Below, one piece after another: positions 6,231-7,741 of a stretch of 7,741 nt of DNA. A model generated the notes under the pieces. It was not told the origin of the DNA and made no database searches. It saw only the letters and a list, made by a program, of their open reading frames with translations. The translations under genes and the position numbers were made by a program. The stretch comes from Rhodobacteraceae bacterium UBA3069 (GTDB lineage Bacteria > Pseudomonadota > Alphaproteobacteria > Rhodobacterales > Rhodobacteraceae): positions 1 to 7,741 of the forward strand of contig DFBX01000099.1 in assembly GCA_002366795.1 (NCBI GenBank). The letters are read 5' to 3'. How positions within the stretch are numbered: the first letter of the stretch is position 1; each line of letters begins with the position of its first letter.

Positions 6231-7273
6231 GGGAAGAGCACCTCGAACGGATCCTCCGGCGCGTCGGACGGCTGCCACTGGAACGTGTCCCAAGTGCGCT
6301 GCATATGTTCGGGCAAGGGCGCGGTCAGGGTCAGCATCGCCTTGGTTACGGGGTGTTCGATCTTCAGCGTGCGGGCATGCAGGTGCAGCTTGCGGCTGAT
6401 GTCGCCGCCCAGTTGCGCCCCCCAGCCGTCGCCAAGGTTTTCCTGCCCTGACCCGCCGTATTTGCCATCGCCCACGATCGGGTGGCCAATTTCGGCCATA
6501 TGGGCACGCAGCTGGTGGGTGCGGCCGGTGATCGGGGTCAGGGCCAGCCAGGCACAACGCTGGCCTGCGGTTTCCAGAACGGCGTAATCGGTATGGGCGC
6601 GCTTGGCGCCTTCGGTGCTGGCGACCTCGGCGGGGTGGACGCAGTGCATCTTTTCACCCTCGCCGCCCTTGCCATGGCCCAGTGCCTTGACCAGCCCGTA
6701 TTTGACCGACCCCAGCTTGGGCGCGGGCACACCTGCCACCACGGCCCAGTAAATCTTGCGCGTCTCGCGGTGGCGGAAGGCGGCGGTCAGGCCCTTGGCG
6801 GCCTCGCGCGTACGGGCCAGCAGCAAAACGCCCGCGGTGTCCTTGTCCAGCCGATGCACCAGCCGCGGCTTTTCATCCAGGCCAAACCGCAGCGCATCCG
6901 ACAGGCTATCCACATGGCGGGTCTGTTTGCTGCCGCCCTGCACCGGCAGGCCCGGCGGTTTGTTCAGCGCGATGATGTGATCGTCGCGATAGATCACACA
7001 GGACTGGATCATCTTGGCATCGGCGGCCGAGATATCGGTGCGCAACTGTTTCTTTTCCTCTCCGGGGGACGGCAGCGGCGGCAGGCGCACGGCTTGCCCC
7101 TCCTCCACACGAGAGTTCGCCTTGACCCGCGCGCCATCCACGCGGATCTCGCCCTTGCGGCACATTTTCTCGATCCGCACTTGGGAAATATGCGGATATA
7201 TGCGGCGCAGCCAGCGGTCCAACCGCTGATCGCCCTCGCCTGCGCCGATGGTAATGGTTTGAACGCCGATCAT
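6227..7273 (-). CDS. rluC: RluA/RluC-family 23S rRNA pseudouridine synthase
   Basis: This enzyme isomerises specific uridines to pseudouridine in RNA. E. coli RluC modifies 23S rRNA positions 955, 2504 and 2580, and that is the best guess here. The 348-residue protein has an N-terminal S4 RNA-binding domain (about 15-64), a linker, and the catalytic domain with the signature RLVHRLDKDTAGVLLLA (137-153), where Asp143 is the catalytic nucleophile. Other family blocks are the N-terminal catalytic segment IIALNKPPGLPVQGG (100-114), the conserved GRTHQLRAHMAEIGHPIVGDGKYG (250-273) and the C-terminal LHLHARTLKIEHPV. A loop of about 30 residues after YGLVKALG (192-199) separates two core blocks. The ATG overlaps the crcB stop by 4 nt, with GGGGGA (7281-7286) seven bases upstream. 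The choice of RluC over other RluA-family members rests on the S4 domain and overall resemblance. Confidence 0.92.
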   Translation of the reverse strand: MIGVQTITIGAGEGDQRLDRWLRRIYPHISQVRIEKMCRKGEIRVDGARVKANSRVEEGQAVRLPPLPSPGEEKKQLRTDISAADAKMIQSCVIYRDDHIIALNKPPGLPVQGGSKQTRHVDSLSDALRFGLDEKPRLVHRLDKDTAGVLLLARTREAAKGLTAAFRHRETRKIYWAVVAGVPAPKLGSVKYGLVKALGHGKGGEGEKMHCVHPAEVASTEGAKRAHTDYAVLETAGQRCAWLALTPITGRTHQLRAHMAEIGHPIVGDGKYGGSGQENLGDGWGAQLGGDISRKLHLHARTLKIEHPVTKAMLTLTAPLPEHMQRTWDTFQWQPSDAPEDPFEVLFP

Positions 7274-7647
7274 TGGAACATCCCCCGTGCCAGCATCAAG
7301 CCGGCGAAAAGTGCAGCAAGCGACAGGATAACCGAGGCGCCCACGTAAAGTGCCGCCAGCCCGACCTGACCGCGTTCATATATGGTGACCGCATCCAGCG
7401 AAAAAGCGGAAAACGTGGTGAACCCGCCCAGTATCCCTGTCATCAACAAGGGTGCAAGCCGCGTTGCATCCTTCTGCGCCAGCACCACCACCAAGGCCCC
7501 CATCAGGAAAGAGCCGAAGATGTTTACAACCAGTGTGCCGAACGGAAAACCCGGCCCCACGAGGCGCATCACGCCCACGTTGGTCAGGTAACGGGCCGAG
7601 GCCCCAATCGCGCCGCCAAGCGCCACTTGTGCGAGGGATGTCATCAT
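7270..7647 (-). CDS. crcB: Fluoride ion channel CrcB/FluC
   Basis: This is a small inner-membrane fluoride channel that exports toxic fluoride; FluC proteins work as antiparallel dimers. From ATG at 7647 it has 125 residues and four hydrophobic helices. Conserved motifs are GGAIGASARY (11-20), FPFGTLVVNIFGSFLMG (34-50, with pore Asn42) and the phenylalanine-box/sodium-site segment GGFTTFSAFSLD (74-85). Only one copy is present, as expected for a dual-topology homodimer. The start is uncertain within a few codons: ATGs at 7647 and 7644 are possible, but a GTG at 7653 lies six bases from GAAGG (7660-7664), the ideal spacing. A still longer GTG start at 7701 adds a charged, non-homologous N-terminus and is unlikely. 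I saw no crcB-type fluoride riboswitch in the 88 bases upstream. It is the first visible gene of the crcB-rluC-HAD-Atp12 cluster. Confidence 0.93.
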   Translation of the reverse strand: MMTSLAQVALGGAIGASARYLTNVGVMRLVGPGFPFGTLVVNIFGSFLMGALVVVLAQKDATRLAPLLMTGILGGFTTFSAFSLDAVTIYERGQVGLAALYVGASVILSLAALFAGLMLARGMFQ

Positions 7648-7741
7648 GCCCACGCCATGCCTTCGCCCCACGCCGGAGTCAAGCAAAGCGCGGGTTTGCA
7701 CGCTTTACGCATCATCCCCTAGTGCTCCAAGTCTGACACAT

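Noticed and set aside
6231..6557. N-terminal extension of the HAD reading frame into rluC
   Set aside because: The added 109 residues are Arg/Pro/His-rich and precede motif I, which normally sits within the first dozen residues; this part overlaps real rluC coding sequence.
6482..7348. 288-codon plus-strand frame over rluC and crcB
   Set aside because: It is antisense to the catalytic core of the pseudouridine synthase and shows only biased composition.
7702..7741. Possible C-terminus of an upstream minus-strand gene, or a crcB promoter
   Set aside because: Two frames are open to the edge and end in TAA (7705-7707) or TAG nearby, and a weak TTGGAG/TAAAGC pair with 17-bp spacing exists; 40 bases are too few to choose.
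7648..7741. Fluoride riboswitch upstream of crcB
   Set aside because: No pseudoknot-forming pattern of the crcB motif could be recognised in the bases available before the gene.

Overview
The window is a compact, GC-rich chromosomal segment in which every supported gene lies on the minus strand, so genes are read from high to low coordinates. The gene content and protein sequences point to an alphaproteobacterium, most likely a member of the Rhodobacteraceae (Rhodobacterales). The evidence is an Atp12-type F1-ATPase assembly chaperone, which among bacteria is essentially alphaproteobacterial, and a four-gene Aap/Bzt amino-acid transporter whose long permeases resemble the BztB/BztC type of Rhodobacter. 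No RNA gene, mobile element, CRISPR array or integration site was seen.

Region 1 (about 7650 down to 4855) is a tight four-gene cluster: a CrcB/FluC fluoride channel, an RluC-type 23S rRNA pseudouridine synthase, a HAD phosphatase of the phosphoglycolate-phosphatase type, and the Atp12 chaperone. Each junction is a 4-nt stop/start overlap (ATGA, TTGA, ATGA), so the genes are probably co-transcribed and translationally coupled. Their products do not share an obvious pathway.

Region 2 (4854 to 4642) is a 213-bp non-coding gap. It holds a plausible promoter, a run of eight G residues near the predicted transcript start, two potential RNA hairpins, a possible 13-codon upstream ORF, and the strong ribosome binding site that fixes the aapJ start.

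Region 3 (4641 to 96) is a complete ABC importer operon for acidic and other polar or general L-amino acids: aapJ (periplasmic binding protein), aapQ and aapM (inner-membrane permeases) and aapP (ATPase), equivalent to bztABCD. AapJ would capture substrate in the periplasm, AapQ/AapM would form the channel and AapP would power transport. A perfect 11-bp GC-rich hairpin sits directly after aapJ. It probably lets the binding protein be made in excess over the membrane components. A second perfect 10-bp hairpin follows aapP and probably ends the operon. Positions 1 to 41 hold no identifiable gene.

This is mostly ordinary core-genome content, and I found no convincing new biological system. The places most worth a second look are the structured aapJ leader, the structured aapJ-aapQ gap, and the non-ATG start of the HAD gene.
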